Below, in pieces: positions 1 to 9,045 of a stretch of DNA of 64,000 nt (the stretch's first letter is position 1; the number at the start of each line of letters is the position of its first letter). The DNA is from Amblyomma americanum. Its lineage: Eukaryota; Arthropoda; Arachnida; Ixodida; Ixodidae. The stretch is taken from the NCBI RefSeq assembly GCF_052857255.1, contig NC_135505.1:141582343-141646342 (forward strand). The letters run 5' to 3'. The notes beneath the pieces are model-generated. The model saw only the letters and a list, made by a program, of their open reading frames with translations, ran no database searches and had not been told where the DNA came from. The translations under genes were made by a program, and so were the position numbers.

Positions 1-2
1 CT

Positions 3-383
3 AAATACGACCTGCGCATTGCCCACATTCCGGCCTGCAAGCTCCGGAACAAGCTAATGAAGGTTAAAGACAGGTCGCCGATTGACTTGTTCCCGGGTGT
101 CGTATACAAAATAGCGCGAAACAGGAAAGTTTTCAAGGCGGCTCAAGGAGCACAGACGTGATGTCGGAAATCGTAGTCGCACGACGAACGCCATTGCCGA
201 GCATGTGCATGAACATACAAGACTGAGACAACGTCACTACTGTCGTCAAGGGAAAGCACGTGTCATCCCTGCGGCTGCTGAAATCATTAATCATTCAGTC
301 GAAGCCAGCTATACGATGAACTGGACAGAAGAGTCTATACCGGCTGTTTACGAACGCTTGTTCCGTCACGTGCTGGCTACATA
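3..383 (+). pseudogene. Penelope-like element, degraded C-terminal GIY-YIG region
   Basis: Two overlapping reading frames give a recognisable Penelope-like retroelement C-terminus. Frame 3 (3 to about 118) reads a linker ending in the first endonuclease strand, LFPGVVYKI. From about 130 another frame reads FSRRLKEHRRDV followed by TNAIAEHVHEH, and it ends at the TAA at 381-383. In the family the segment between these blocks holds a CxxC-type loop and the YIG half of the GIY-YIG nuclease. That segment is missing here and the frame shifts, so the copy cannot encode an active endonuclease. The element is cut by the left window edge. Family assignment rests on motif order and is fairly secure. 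Confidence 0.75.
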
Positions 384-1630
384 AGTGACGACGATTCCTT
401 GTCGAACTCAGTGCACAAGGAACCCGCATGCGGTTTCGGGGCGTCTATAATTCTTCAGACTTGGTCAGTGACCGTGACTAACTTAAATTCCTGCGTCCCC
501 TCAAGCATCAGTATACATAGGCACTGCTAGTTTACAACAAAAATGCAACAGAGGCGCGTGAAGTGCTTTTTGCTCAGCTTATCGGCCGACTTCACCTCGC
601 GAACGCATACCTCCGTGTGTTTCACCAGTACAGCGATCACTGCTGCTGGACCTTTTTGGCGGAGCGGCAAGCCGAAGAGGTCACGTGTCGCCATCCGGCG
701 TTTCACAGGGCGCGGTGGCTGGGTCGAGAATTGTCCCTACCCTCAACCACAGCTGGTCTCGATGGGAGCGCAAGCCGCGCCGTGCTTCGACGTGCGAGCG
801 GGCGGGCGCGCGACCTACTCCGCACTTTCTCTACGCGCCGGTTACTATGCGTGACGTCACGAGGGGTCCAGCCTGTACGCGCCTCCCTAACTAAAGTGGT
901 TGGTTATTGGGAACTCTCAAACGGGGAAAAGGGAGAGAAGGGGGGCAGCGCAGCCCGGTAACTGCCTCCTTGTGCAGGGGAACACCGCAACTGGGCTGCG
1001 CGGGGAGGGGGGAAAAGAGAGAGCGGAGGGGGAGGCGGGTCTGGTTGGAAAGGGCAGAAGGAGAACGCCTCCCTGCGCGCGTCCCGGTTGCTAGTGGTCT
1101 GAACTACTAGCATGGCGAAAGGCGCAGCCCGCGCGCCGTTCTCCGCCTCCTACCGCAGCGGTTCCAGCCATTGGAAGAGCACCGCAGCGCCGCTCAGGCC
1201 CAATGGCAAGCGGCGACGGTGACTCCGTAGTTTCGAGCCTCAGGGAGCGCTTGACGCATGGAGGAAGGAAAAATTGGCTTGACGCGTCGTCTGCTACGCT
1301 CTCCTGCCCTTTCCTCCTGCCTGACGCGCCTCCTCTCCTATAATCTTCATTCCCCTCACCACGCTCAGCCCTCTTGCGGTGACCTGTCGCTTTGTTCCAG
1401 TGGGGATGTGGGCTCTAATAACGCTATGGCGTCCAGGAGATCGTGTCACCGTTGCCGGCATCGTTTACCGTGAGCAAAAAATCAACGAAAAATCCCCAGC
1501 GAAAAAACCTAGGAGGCAGTTGGGCCACCTAGGTCACGTGACCTTACGGCGTCATCACAGCCTGCCCACTGGATATTGAGCAAGCTAGCTGCCGTGGGAG
1601 GTGGCCGTTAAATTAATGACTTGTCGCTTG
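384..1630. other. GC-rich intergenic stretch, no gene seen
   Basis: This stretch is rich in CpG and purine runs between about 660 and 1250, with a GGAGG/GGGGAG-rich block at 915-1050. Open frames of 60-130 codons exist but have no recognisable domains, no consistent splice structure, and overlap one another in all frames, as expected for GC-rich DNA. It is probably repeat-derived. I recognise no family. Confidence 0.5.
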
Positions 1631-1654
1631 GGAATAGCACCCTGAAGCACACAA

Positions 1655-1730
1655 TGCCCACCGGTGGCAGCAGCTGCCATATCGCAGTGCAGTGGTGTAT
1701 CGCTTAACCGCTGCACCACTGCGCCATGAG
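1655..1730 (-). repeat. Possible tRNA-like SINE fragment
   Basis: Read on the minus strand, the segment starts with TGGCGCAGTGG, which fits the RNA polymerase III A-box pattern, followed by TGCAGCGGTTAAGC. No convincing B-box (GGTTCGAATCC-like) follows. It could be the head of a tRNA-derived SINE or a chance match. Confidence 0.35.
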
Positions 1731-1866
1731 TGGTATGAAGGCTTCCAGGGATCGAGAATGAAGAGGTAGGCCAGCTCTGGATATGTGAGAATTAACCCAT
1801 TACGCTACCGCGTCATACCCCTGTTGAGCAACACTCGTGTTGCTCAGAGCCAGGGGAGGGGACGAA

Positions 1867-1885
1867 GGGGGGGGGGGGGGGGGGG
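1867..1885. repeat. Poly-G tract (G19)
   Basis: This is an uninterrupted run of 19 G on the plus strand. A second G19 run occurs at 5637-5655. Such runs are prone to slippage and assembly error. Confidence 0.9.
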
Positions 1886-2281
1886 AGTCCGTGAACAAAG
1901 GCACAGCACACACCAAGCAGACCGCACGGGACTTGGCATGATGGTATTGTGCTTAGAGGGCTAGGAATAATGAAACACCGAGGGGGTGTTGCACTGTATG
2001 ACACTCTTCACAGGAGGTCGTTATTGGCGATTTTCACGAACTATATAGGCGGCGTCGCTGTCTATCCAACATGGCAAATGTGATCGGGGTGCGAAGTGCT
2101 CCAGCACGCGCCTTGAAAAGGAGTGCACTGCCATAGTTGTCTTCGAAAAACATTTCTCTGGCGATGGCATACTCGTTGGCGCGGTACATTTTAGGGATGC
2201 TTATTTTTTTTAAGCGAGATTTATTCCCTCAGGGCATCATTGATGGGCGAAGGTGTGAGTAAAGATGTAGTAATGATTAAA

Positions 2282-2990
2282 TTAATGGAAAAAGGCTAGC
2301 TGATTTAATGAAGTCCAGTCGAGAGCGATGGTATACGGTCCCTGCGTCCAGGCAATGTATGAAGCAGGGTTGCTCGGTGAGAGACCCGCTGCCTTCAGGT
2401 GCCGGATCCTTGTAGGCTTGAGAACTGGGCAGTCCCACAGTAAGTGATGAATGTCGTCAGTAATGTCCTCGCGTTTACGTATCGGACACCCTGGCCGAGG
2501 AAAGAAATCTCGGTACTGAGGCCACTTCCGAGTGATGGCAGGTGTAAAAGCAACCCCGACCCGGATCCTCCTAAACGCAACCTCCTCTGCACGGGTAATA
2601 CCGCGGGGGAGGGTTACCGCACACGGAGGGATGAGAGCACGTGTGCGGCGCCGGAGGAGTTCCTTTCTTGATGAAAGGAGGGTGAAGTTGTCCAAATGAA
2701 GGAGCCGAGGCATGCAGTGATGAGTCTGGATTCGCAAGGCGGGTCGCTAAATCTGCCTGGCTTTGAGAGGTCAGCAGATCCCGTGGGACCCACTCAATAC
2801 GCTTAGTTCTGCGCCACTTCACCCCAGCAGGTGGTTTCTGCCTCTCGCTCTTGGGTCTGCGCTGATCGTGCATCCGTTTCAGTATAGGAAAGCACCCATA
2901 CGAGCATCGGGGCCGAGCAAAAATCTTGCTTGTGCATTTTGCCTGTGCATCGCTCGTTGTCCTAGCAACTGTGACTCCAAGCGGCAAGAA
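2282..2990 (-). pseudogene. LINE ORF2 C-terminal fragment (RNase H-like tail and CCHC end)
   Basis: The minus-strand frame from 2737 to 2282 contains an LPRGITRAEEVAFRRIRVGVAFTPA-type start of the post-RT region. It continues with a Cys/His-type signature of the form CPIRK...EDITDDIHHLLWDC and an AAGLSPSNPASY tail, typical of the 3' end of arthropod I/Jockey/R1-group LINE ORF2. Upstream, in another frame (up to about 2987), RIEWVPRDLL and SQADLATRLANPDSS resemble the end of an RNase H-like domain (consensus W.PGH....N..AD..A). A frameshift near 2715 separates the two. It is a 5'-truncated dead copy. Confidence 0.75.
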
Positions 2991-2994
2991 TTAG

Positions 2995-3168
2995 GCCCAG
3001 GCCACCGCCGAAGTTTGACCTTGGCCGATTTGGACCAAACACGATGTCCAACGATGATTGACCGTGCCAGACACGATGGCGACCTCCAAATTTGACCCGG
3101 GTAATTTCCAAAAATTTGGCCCGCGCGACCCCAAGAATTTTACTATGGACGATTTGGGCCAAAATCAA
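2995..3168. repeat. Degenerate ATTTGG-CC repeat block
   Basis: The block contains imperfect repeats of the type GATTTGGACCAAA, AAATTTGACCCG, AAATTTGGCCCG and GATTTGGGCCAAA within about 150 bp. It lies between two LINE 3' ends and could be a short satellite or a 3'UTR remnant. Confidence 0.4.
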
Positions 3169-3522
3169 TCAATCATCATCACAGTCATCAGTCTGACTAC
3201 ACCCACTGTAGGGCAAAGGCCTCTCCCATGTCTCTCCAATTAATCCTGTCATTTGCCATCTGCTTCCACCCATGCCGGCAAACTTCTTAATCTCATCCGC
3301 CCAGCTAACCTTCTGCCGCCCCCTGCTCCGCTTACTTTCTCTTGGAATCCACTCCGTTACCTTTAAGGACCAGCGGTTATCTTGCCTTCGCATTACATGA
3401 CCTGCACAAGCCCATTTCTTCCTCTTGATTTCGACTGGGATGTCATTAACCCGCGTTTTCTCCCTCACCCACTCTGCCCGCTTCCGGTCTCTTAACGTTA
3501 CACCTATCATTTTTCTTTCCAT
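3169..3522 (-). pseudogene. RTE-like LINE 3' end (endonuclease-reverse transcriptase C-terminus)
   Basis: The frame reads RKKWACAGHVMRRQDNRW, then WIPRESKRSRGRQKVSWADEI, the conserved C-terminal tail of arthropod endonuclease-reverse transcriptases of RTE type (consensus KW.WAGHV.R..DNRW ... KR.RGRPK.RW.DD). It ends in a short GATGAT-type tail, seen on the plus strand as TCATCATCA at about 3172-3182, which is typical for this kind of LINE. Only the last 117 codons remain, so it is a 5'-truncated copy. Confidence 0.8.
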
Positions 3523-3529
3523 GGCTCGC

Positions 3530-5093
3530 TACTTTGTCCTTAACTTAAGCTGAACTCTTCTCGAAATTCTAAAAAAACTGGTATGGCTATTACTGGCGGC
3601 CGGCTACAAATTGCAATCAGTTGCCTATCTGTTATAATAAAAATAATTATCAGAAATTAGTTAACTAGCTTACTGCTTAAGACAATTCATTGGCTTTCTA
3701 GCGTCCGCCAACACTAGTAAAAGTGTTACGGTACGAAGTCGCGCGGCGAAGAGGACACTGTTCTGTCGGTGGGCAGTTAGCGACGAGATGCGCAGACGTA
3801 AACTGTTTCTACACGGCGGGAGAGTGAGAAAAATGCAAACATGTCTCGGATTTACCGCTGCATTGTTACAGCTAAGCAAGGCCTTACGAAATCATTGCAT
3901 GACGCTGGAAGCTAAAACGGTTTGTCATGGTTTCGCTTTCGATAACTGCAATTCAGAAAACTGAACCAGTGGCGTAGCGAGAAATATTTTTCAGGGGCTG
4001 TTATACGCTGCCGGTAAAAAAATACCCCCCCCCCCTCCCCCGCCCTTTTAAGAGTAACCATCACTTCAGTGGGGGAAGCAACGTCCTTATGTGTACATTC
4101 GTGAGCATACTTGTTAGGTGGAGCGGTGTGCAGCGCAACAAATCATAGCGCTGAAGTGTTTTGCTTATGAAAGGTTTCTCACAAAAAGGACAAAAAGAGA
4201 CCATCGGACGCTAGATTTCAACCATGCTCTTGCGTGTTCGTGACAAGAAAAAAAAAGCAGCAATGAAAGCTTTGAAAGGAAAAACCCCTATCGGAATATG
4301 CTATATGGGTGAGAACAGTTCATATATGTTTATTCTTAAACATTGGGAGCTGGCTAATATTGACCTGCTCGCCATAAATCGATTTTCTGCAACTTTTTTT
4401 TATAGCGACAGTGTACTTCCTGGCATAAGGCATTTGAAAAAATAGGCACACACTGGACTCTCGAAGAAAGTCCAGGAACATCCGGTGGTGCGGCCCAACA
4501 ACTTAGGAAAAGAATTTTTAAAAATGAAGACCAATTTCTCTGGCGATATTTTTTTTTTATTTTGCAGCTGGTGATCCCTTAAGTTCAGTAGCCCTCACTC
4601 CATTTAACACTTAAAGATGGAAATAATGCGGGAACGTCTGTTGTAACAGCTTGTTTAGGTAAAACGATAGCGTTTGAAAGCAGTCTATTTTCTTGAATGC
4701 GCATCCATTCCCATGTCAACAGCCGTTTGCCAACGCGTCTCTAAAGTTCCCGGGCAAGATTTTGGTTATAAAGGCTTATTGAACAGTTCTTGTTTCAGTA
4801 ATCCAAAAGAGATCAAGACGACAACTGCGTCTTGTATTCCTTAAATACGTTTTTGTACTCACGCGAGCCACCGTCTGCTAACGCTCAAGCAGAGAGTAGC
4901 AGACGACGCGCGCGAATACCGTAAATAATCGTAAAGCGACCGCAGCGCCACCGCCTACGGAGCATGGCGGGCAGTTCGTCTGCTCCGCTGCCTCTGGCGC
5001 GCCGGCCGGCGCTCTTTGCAGACTGACCATGTAGTCACTGGAAAAGCTTTCAAAGCTTCCAGTAACTCTAACTGACCCTATCAAAAAACATTG
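3530..5093. other. Intergenic, no gene recognised
   Basis: This is mostly AT-rich single-copy-looking sequence. A segment at about 3965-4045 (GTGGCGTAGC followed by a C-rich run) resembles the end of a dispersed repeat also hinted at near 24470-24510. I see no coding or RNA gene. Confidence 0.4.
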
Positions 5094-5097
5094 GTGA

Positions 5098-5311
5098 GAG
5101 TGAAAGAAGGAAGGAAGAAAGAGGTGCCGTAGTGGAGGGCTCCAGAATAATTTCTACCACTTGGGGATCTTTAACGTGCACTGACATCGAACTGCACACG
5201 GCCGCCTTTTGAGTATCGCCTCCATCGAAACGCGTCCGCAGAGGCCGGGTTCGAACCCGGGAACTACGGCTCAGTAGCCGAGCGCTCTAACCCACGAGAC
5301 ACAGAGGCGGG
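5098..5311 (-). repeat. tRNA-derived SINE (Ruka-like), minus orientation
   Basis: On the minus strand a tRNA-like head (GGTTAGAGCGCTCGGC, then a B-box with GGTTCGAACCC around 5250-5260) is followed by the body seen in all SINE copies of this window. In plus orientation that body reads GCCGTAGTGGAGGGCTCC, ACCACTTGGGGATCTTTAAC and GTGCACTGACATCG. Ixodid ticks are known to carry tRNA-derived Ruka SINEs with this organisation. This copy has a purine-rich end at 5098-5125. Confidence 0.85.
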
Positions 5312-5636
5312 TGAGGCTGAGGACCCGTGATGCCGCGTTCCAAAAACCGCTTACTTGCCGGCTCACTTTGAGACAACCTTTTTTAGATTATTTCTCGCAG
5401 TTAACAAAATACTGCGTATTTTTTCGTGGCTTAGAGAGAATAGAAATTCTTTCGGGAGCGCTTTGCTACAATGATGCCTCAGCGGCGTAGGGACTGCCTT
5501 GCTCTGCCGATGTAAAAACTACTGCTGAATAATATTTTGTATATTCTACAATTACATCACATTGAAAGAAATGTTTTATAACCATTTCTCGTCTTTGCAC
5601 TCCGTATTGACCGTAGGGACCTCGGTGGGAGAAATC

Positions 5637-5655
5637 GGGGGGGGGGGGGGGGGGG
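5637..5655. repeat. Poly-G tract (G19)
   Basis: This is a second uninterrupted 19-G run, the same length as the one at 1867-1885. Confidence 0.9.
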
Positions 5656-6506
5656 TGCACTGTGATTAAGCTGGGTTCTCCTTAATGCAGAAACCCAACG
5701 CACGCCTATGACAGTCAACGTCAAATGAAACCCGATCAAGACTATGAAAACTGAAAAGACAAAACAGTCTTACCTGAAGTAGACTGAATGTACCACTTGA
5801 CTTGCACTTCGAGGCCGTTGGCGTGGAAGTGACACTAAAGGGAAGTGTCAAACTAAGCAAAACGAATAGATTATTCCTCGTGAACACTCGACGATTTTTC
5901 TGAGCGGGAAGGTGGCTGCGTTGCTTAGAGAATCGGAAGTGAGTCTCGATACTCTAACACATCCAAGCATCTAGAGGAGATGTCTAAACGCGCCGCGTTT
6001 CAACAGCGCGACGGCAGTCAAGTCTCTCAAAGGGACACCAGCTCCCTAGCGCGGTGAAACCTAGCGCCTGAATGTCCCTGCTTATCGTGCGCGCCTCCTA
6101 ACGGCAGCCATTGGAACCGTAGACGGGCCGCTGGCCGGGGCAACGGTTTTGAATGGTGCCGCGGCTTCCCGGTGCTACTATACAAGCCAGACCGCGATAC
6201 GCGCCCGTGATTTGCTGCCTGCGGGCGTCTCGTACAGTTAATCTTGCGGCGAATACATGCGCAAGGGAATCAAACTGCATCAGAGTGGACATATAGCTGA
6301 TGTTACATCTCAGACGGGTGATAGTGTTTGCCGCAGACGAGAGTCGCCGAAAATTGCTAGACGAGGAGCGCATGACAGGCGCGCGGCAGAAAAATCTAAT
6401 TTGTTTATCATGCGAAGTATTTTCTCTTGTTTACGATGAAAGTGTAGATTTTTCGTAGGTGGAGGTTGTGGCATCGGACTTGTGAATAGTTGACACTTGT
6501 GCAATA

Positions 6507-6538
6507 TTGTGGTATAGCTACATGAAGCTATACCACAA
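6507..6538. repeat. Perfect 13-bp inverted repeat
   Basis: The arm TTGTGGTATAGCT (6507-6519) is repeated inverted at 6526-6538 around the 6-base loop ACATGA. The size resembles a minimal fold-back or a terminator-like hairpin. No flanking duplication was found. Confidence 0.7.
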
Positions 6539-7633
6539 CACTGGTCCGCATCTTTCGGGTCAGCAGCCGAGCACCATAAGCACTGAGCCAAAGCTTCGGT
6601 TGAACTTTAAGATATATCCTAACACACAGCATTTCTTGAGTCAGATTTATTCTATTTGTTACGTCCATTGCACACATTTTTTTTTTCCAAATTAAACCCA
6701 CACCTTTATGTAAAGTCGCGTGTGCGAAATAAAGCGGGCTTGATTTCAGTGCACTGCCATAGTAATGTTCGGCGAAATGACGTTTGCAGGTCAATTCAGC
6801 AATTTTAATCCTAGTGTCATTCAGCAGTGTACAAACAGAAGAAATCCTCTCGAGGACGTTCTGGCACTGATGAATTCAAAAAGTGATGAAAACGTTCTTT
6901 TTGAGATGAGGACGTTTCACCATTTGAGGACGTCCTCGGGATGTTTTTTTTTTGTTATTTGGGAAGTGCGAGTGTTCTACCACGCAAGCTCATTGTTTCT
7001 GACACGCAGTAATTAAGCAATGAATCCGAGCAACATACGTTCTACGTGTCTCTGTGGAGCGGAATATAATAGTGCTTAACTGTCTTACCCTCCTTGCGTG
7101 ATGGTGTTTACTTGGCGAGGAGTAACAGATCTTAATATTCGCATGAATACGCGCAGATAATTTTTTTCTTTTGGAACAGAAATTACTATGGAAGGTTTTA
7201 TGTTCGGTGCCTTTTTCTTTTCGTACCTGTAATATCCTTTAGATTATGATTCGTACAAGATTTAAGTCACTGTCCGTATAGTTACGGTGCCAAATTAATG
7301 CTTGCAGGCAAAGCAACCTCTCCAGTGCACGTAACTCGTCGAAATAGCCAAAATTTGTTGGGCCACAGCGCCGAAGGTAACTACGTTTTCGGGATTCTAA
7401 AAACTGATATAAATATTATTTACGGTGGGATACATGACTCTCAGTAATTAAGGAGCCGAACAGTAATAGTTAAAAAGTCAAAAAGTCGACTGTTCAATAT
7501 TATAGTCACCCATTCCCCTAGTTAGCACGCCTTTGCTGTATTCTGATGAACCACACTGCTGACAATGCTATGCCGTAACGTGAATTGCTTTCTTAAGGCA
7601 GCTAGATGATCAGCGCAGAAAGTACGTACCACA

Positions 7634-7673
7634 ACATAGAGTTTCTTACTATTACTAGTAAGAAACTCTATGT
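7634..7673. repeat. 40-bp palindrome flanked by short direct repeats
   Basis: The left arm CATAGAGTTTCTTACT (7635-7650) and its exact reverse complement (7657-7672) enclose ATTACT. The repeat ACCACA, or GTACCACA if two bases are allowed to overlap, occurs directly before (7626-7633) and after (7672-7679), like a target-site duplication. The same arm sequence AGTAAGAAACTCTATG recurs at 60047-60062 exactly at the boundary of another repeat. This suggests the arm is a transposon terminal inverted repeat, and that this site is an element reduced to its two ends. Confidence 0.65.
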
Positions 7674-8277
7674 ACCACACTGCCTGGAATCAGAAAATGC
7701 TAGCACAGCACTAGCCGAATACAAAAGGCTAATAATGGCGTACCTTTATCTTTACCAGCTAATATATTGGCGGTTGCATCTATAAATGCTGGGCGTGATG
7801 ATCCTTAAATGTTTTCGCACTTCTCTGAAGCAAAATTTGCTCATTAATTTGCACAGCGACAAAGAATATATCACCTTACACATGTGTTTAAAAAAAAACG
7901 ATTAACATAGCGAGAAGAAAATACTCAAACAACTTGATCATGCAGATAAAGGGCACCAAAACGTCATTCAAACTGCTTTCTGCTCGGCAGTAGTCATGAG
8001 TGAGTATACCTGTCGTAACCCAAACATAACTAACGGGAATATGCAACCGCTGGGCGGTTGCATTTAGTTGTATGTACAGCAGAGACCTCTTCAGTTTGCT
8101 TTGACACTTCACCTGCTCCATCGTCGCCATGTTTAAGATGGCGCGCGGCAAATAGCCTGAAGTGTCGCAGATCGACGGAGGGTATCATGCTCCGCCTGTC
8201 GTACTCGATGTGGACAACTGTTTTCTTCATTGCAGTGTAGGATCATACCATGTTCAAATTTATTTCTTAAGATGTTT

Positions 8278-8346
8278 TATGGTTTTCAACGTCCCAAAGC
8301 GACTCAGTAGTGGAAGCACCATAACCACAGAGCCACCGAGGCGGCT
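8278..8346 (-). repeat. SINE remnant, internally deleted
   Basis: The left part, GGTTTTCAACGTCCCAAAGC, matches the 3' body end of Ruka-like SINEs. The right part, ACAGAGCCACCGAGGCGG, matches the A-box side of the tRNA head. Both are in minus orientation with the middle lost. Confidence 0.6.
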
Positions 8347-8666
8347 TTTCGTACAAAAATAGAAGCGCACTGAAGCCGCGAGGCAAACAGCGGTCACCGG
8401 AAATATGTGCCGTACGCGCGCACGCGAACGTTGCATGCTGGCTAGCAGACGACGCGAGCGCGGCTTCCAAGGCCACATGGCCCCTAGCATGGAAAAAAGT
8501 CGTCCCTAGCCATGTCCCTAGGTGGTCTGAGGCGGCGCGTCTCTGGTTCGGAGCTCGCCTCCTCGAGGGCGGCGAGCGGCCTGGTTGGCTTGTAGCCAAG
8601 CGCGGCCGCCTCGGTGACAGCGCCTCGGTGACAGTGTGAGCCGGCGGGCACACACTGGCGGCAAGA

Positions 8667-8806
8667 CTAGGGTGCCTCGATGCGCGCCCGCTCTCCAGCC
8701 CGCGCCCGCTCGGGCTGGAGAGCGGGCGCGCATCGAGGCACCCTAGGCCCTAGGCAAGACAGAGCGGGCGCGGGCTGGAGAGCGGGCGCGCATCGAGGCA
8801 CCCTAG
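8667..8806. repeat. GC-rich hairpin (36-bp arms) plus a third direct copy
   Basis: Perfect 36-bp arms at 8667-8702 and 8711-8746 surround an 8-base loop. A further copy of the right arm follows in direct orientation at about 8763-8806. Each copy ends in GCATCGAGGCACCCTA (8730-8745, 8790-8805; inverted at 8668-8683). The flanks CACACTGGCGGCAAGAC (about 8651) and GCAAGACGCGCGCGGCACG (about 8808) also occur in the large palindrome at 14669-15422, so the two structures are related. Confidence 0.85.
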
Positions 8807-9045
8807 GCAAGACGCGCGCGGCACGCCGCCGGTGGCAAGAACGCCGCGCGGCAGAGAGGCCACATTGGTTGTGCGCGCGGCGGCCGCCGCGGAGTCACGT
8901 GACAGCGCTGATCTCGCCTTGTCTCGAACTGCGCGAGCATAGGCGCGATTTCGCGGTTCTCGCGCGCTTTTTCCTTGCTCGGTAAACAGACCACATACCA
9001 GCTCCTCGTCCCTCATCAACCGCGCTGATCGCGTTGACTTCTGCA

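Larger units (their letters stand above)
5312..8277. other. Intergenic stretch with only small repeats
   Basis: No gene was recognised over about 3 kb. The stretch contains the G19 tract at 5637-5655, a CpG-rich block at about 5990-6240, a 13-bp-arm hairpin at 6507-6538 and a short palindrome at 7634-7673. Open frames here are short, mutually overlapping and without domains. Confidence 0.4.

Noticed and set aside
543..1113. Coding gene in the 60-130-codon frames
   Set aside because: Frames overlap in several phases and both strands in CpG-rich DNA, with no domain or splice logic.
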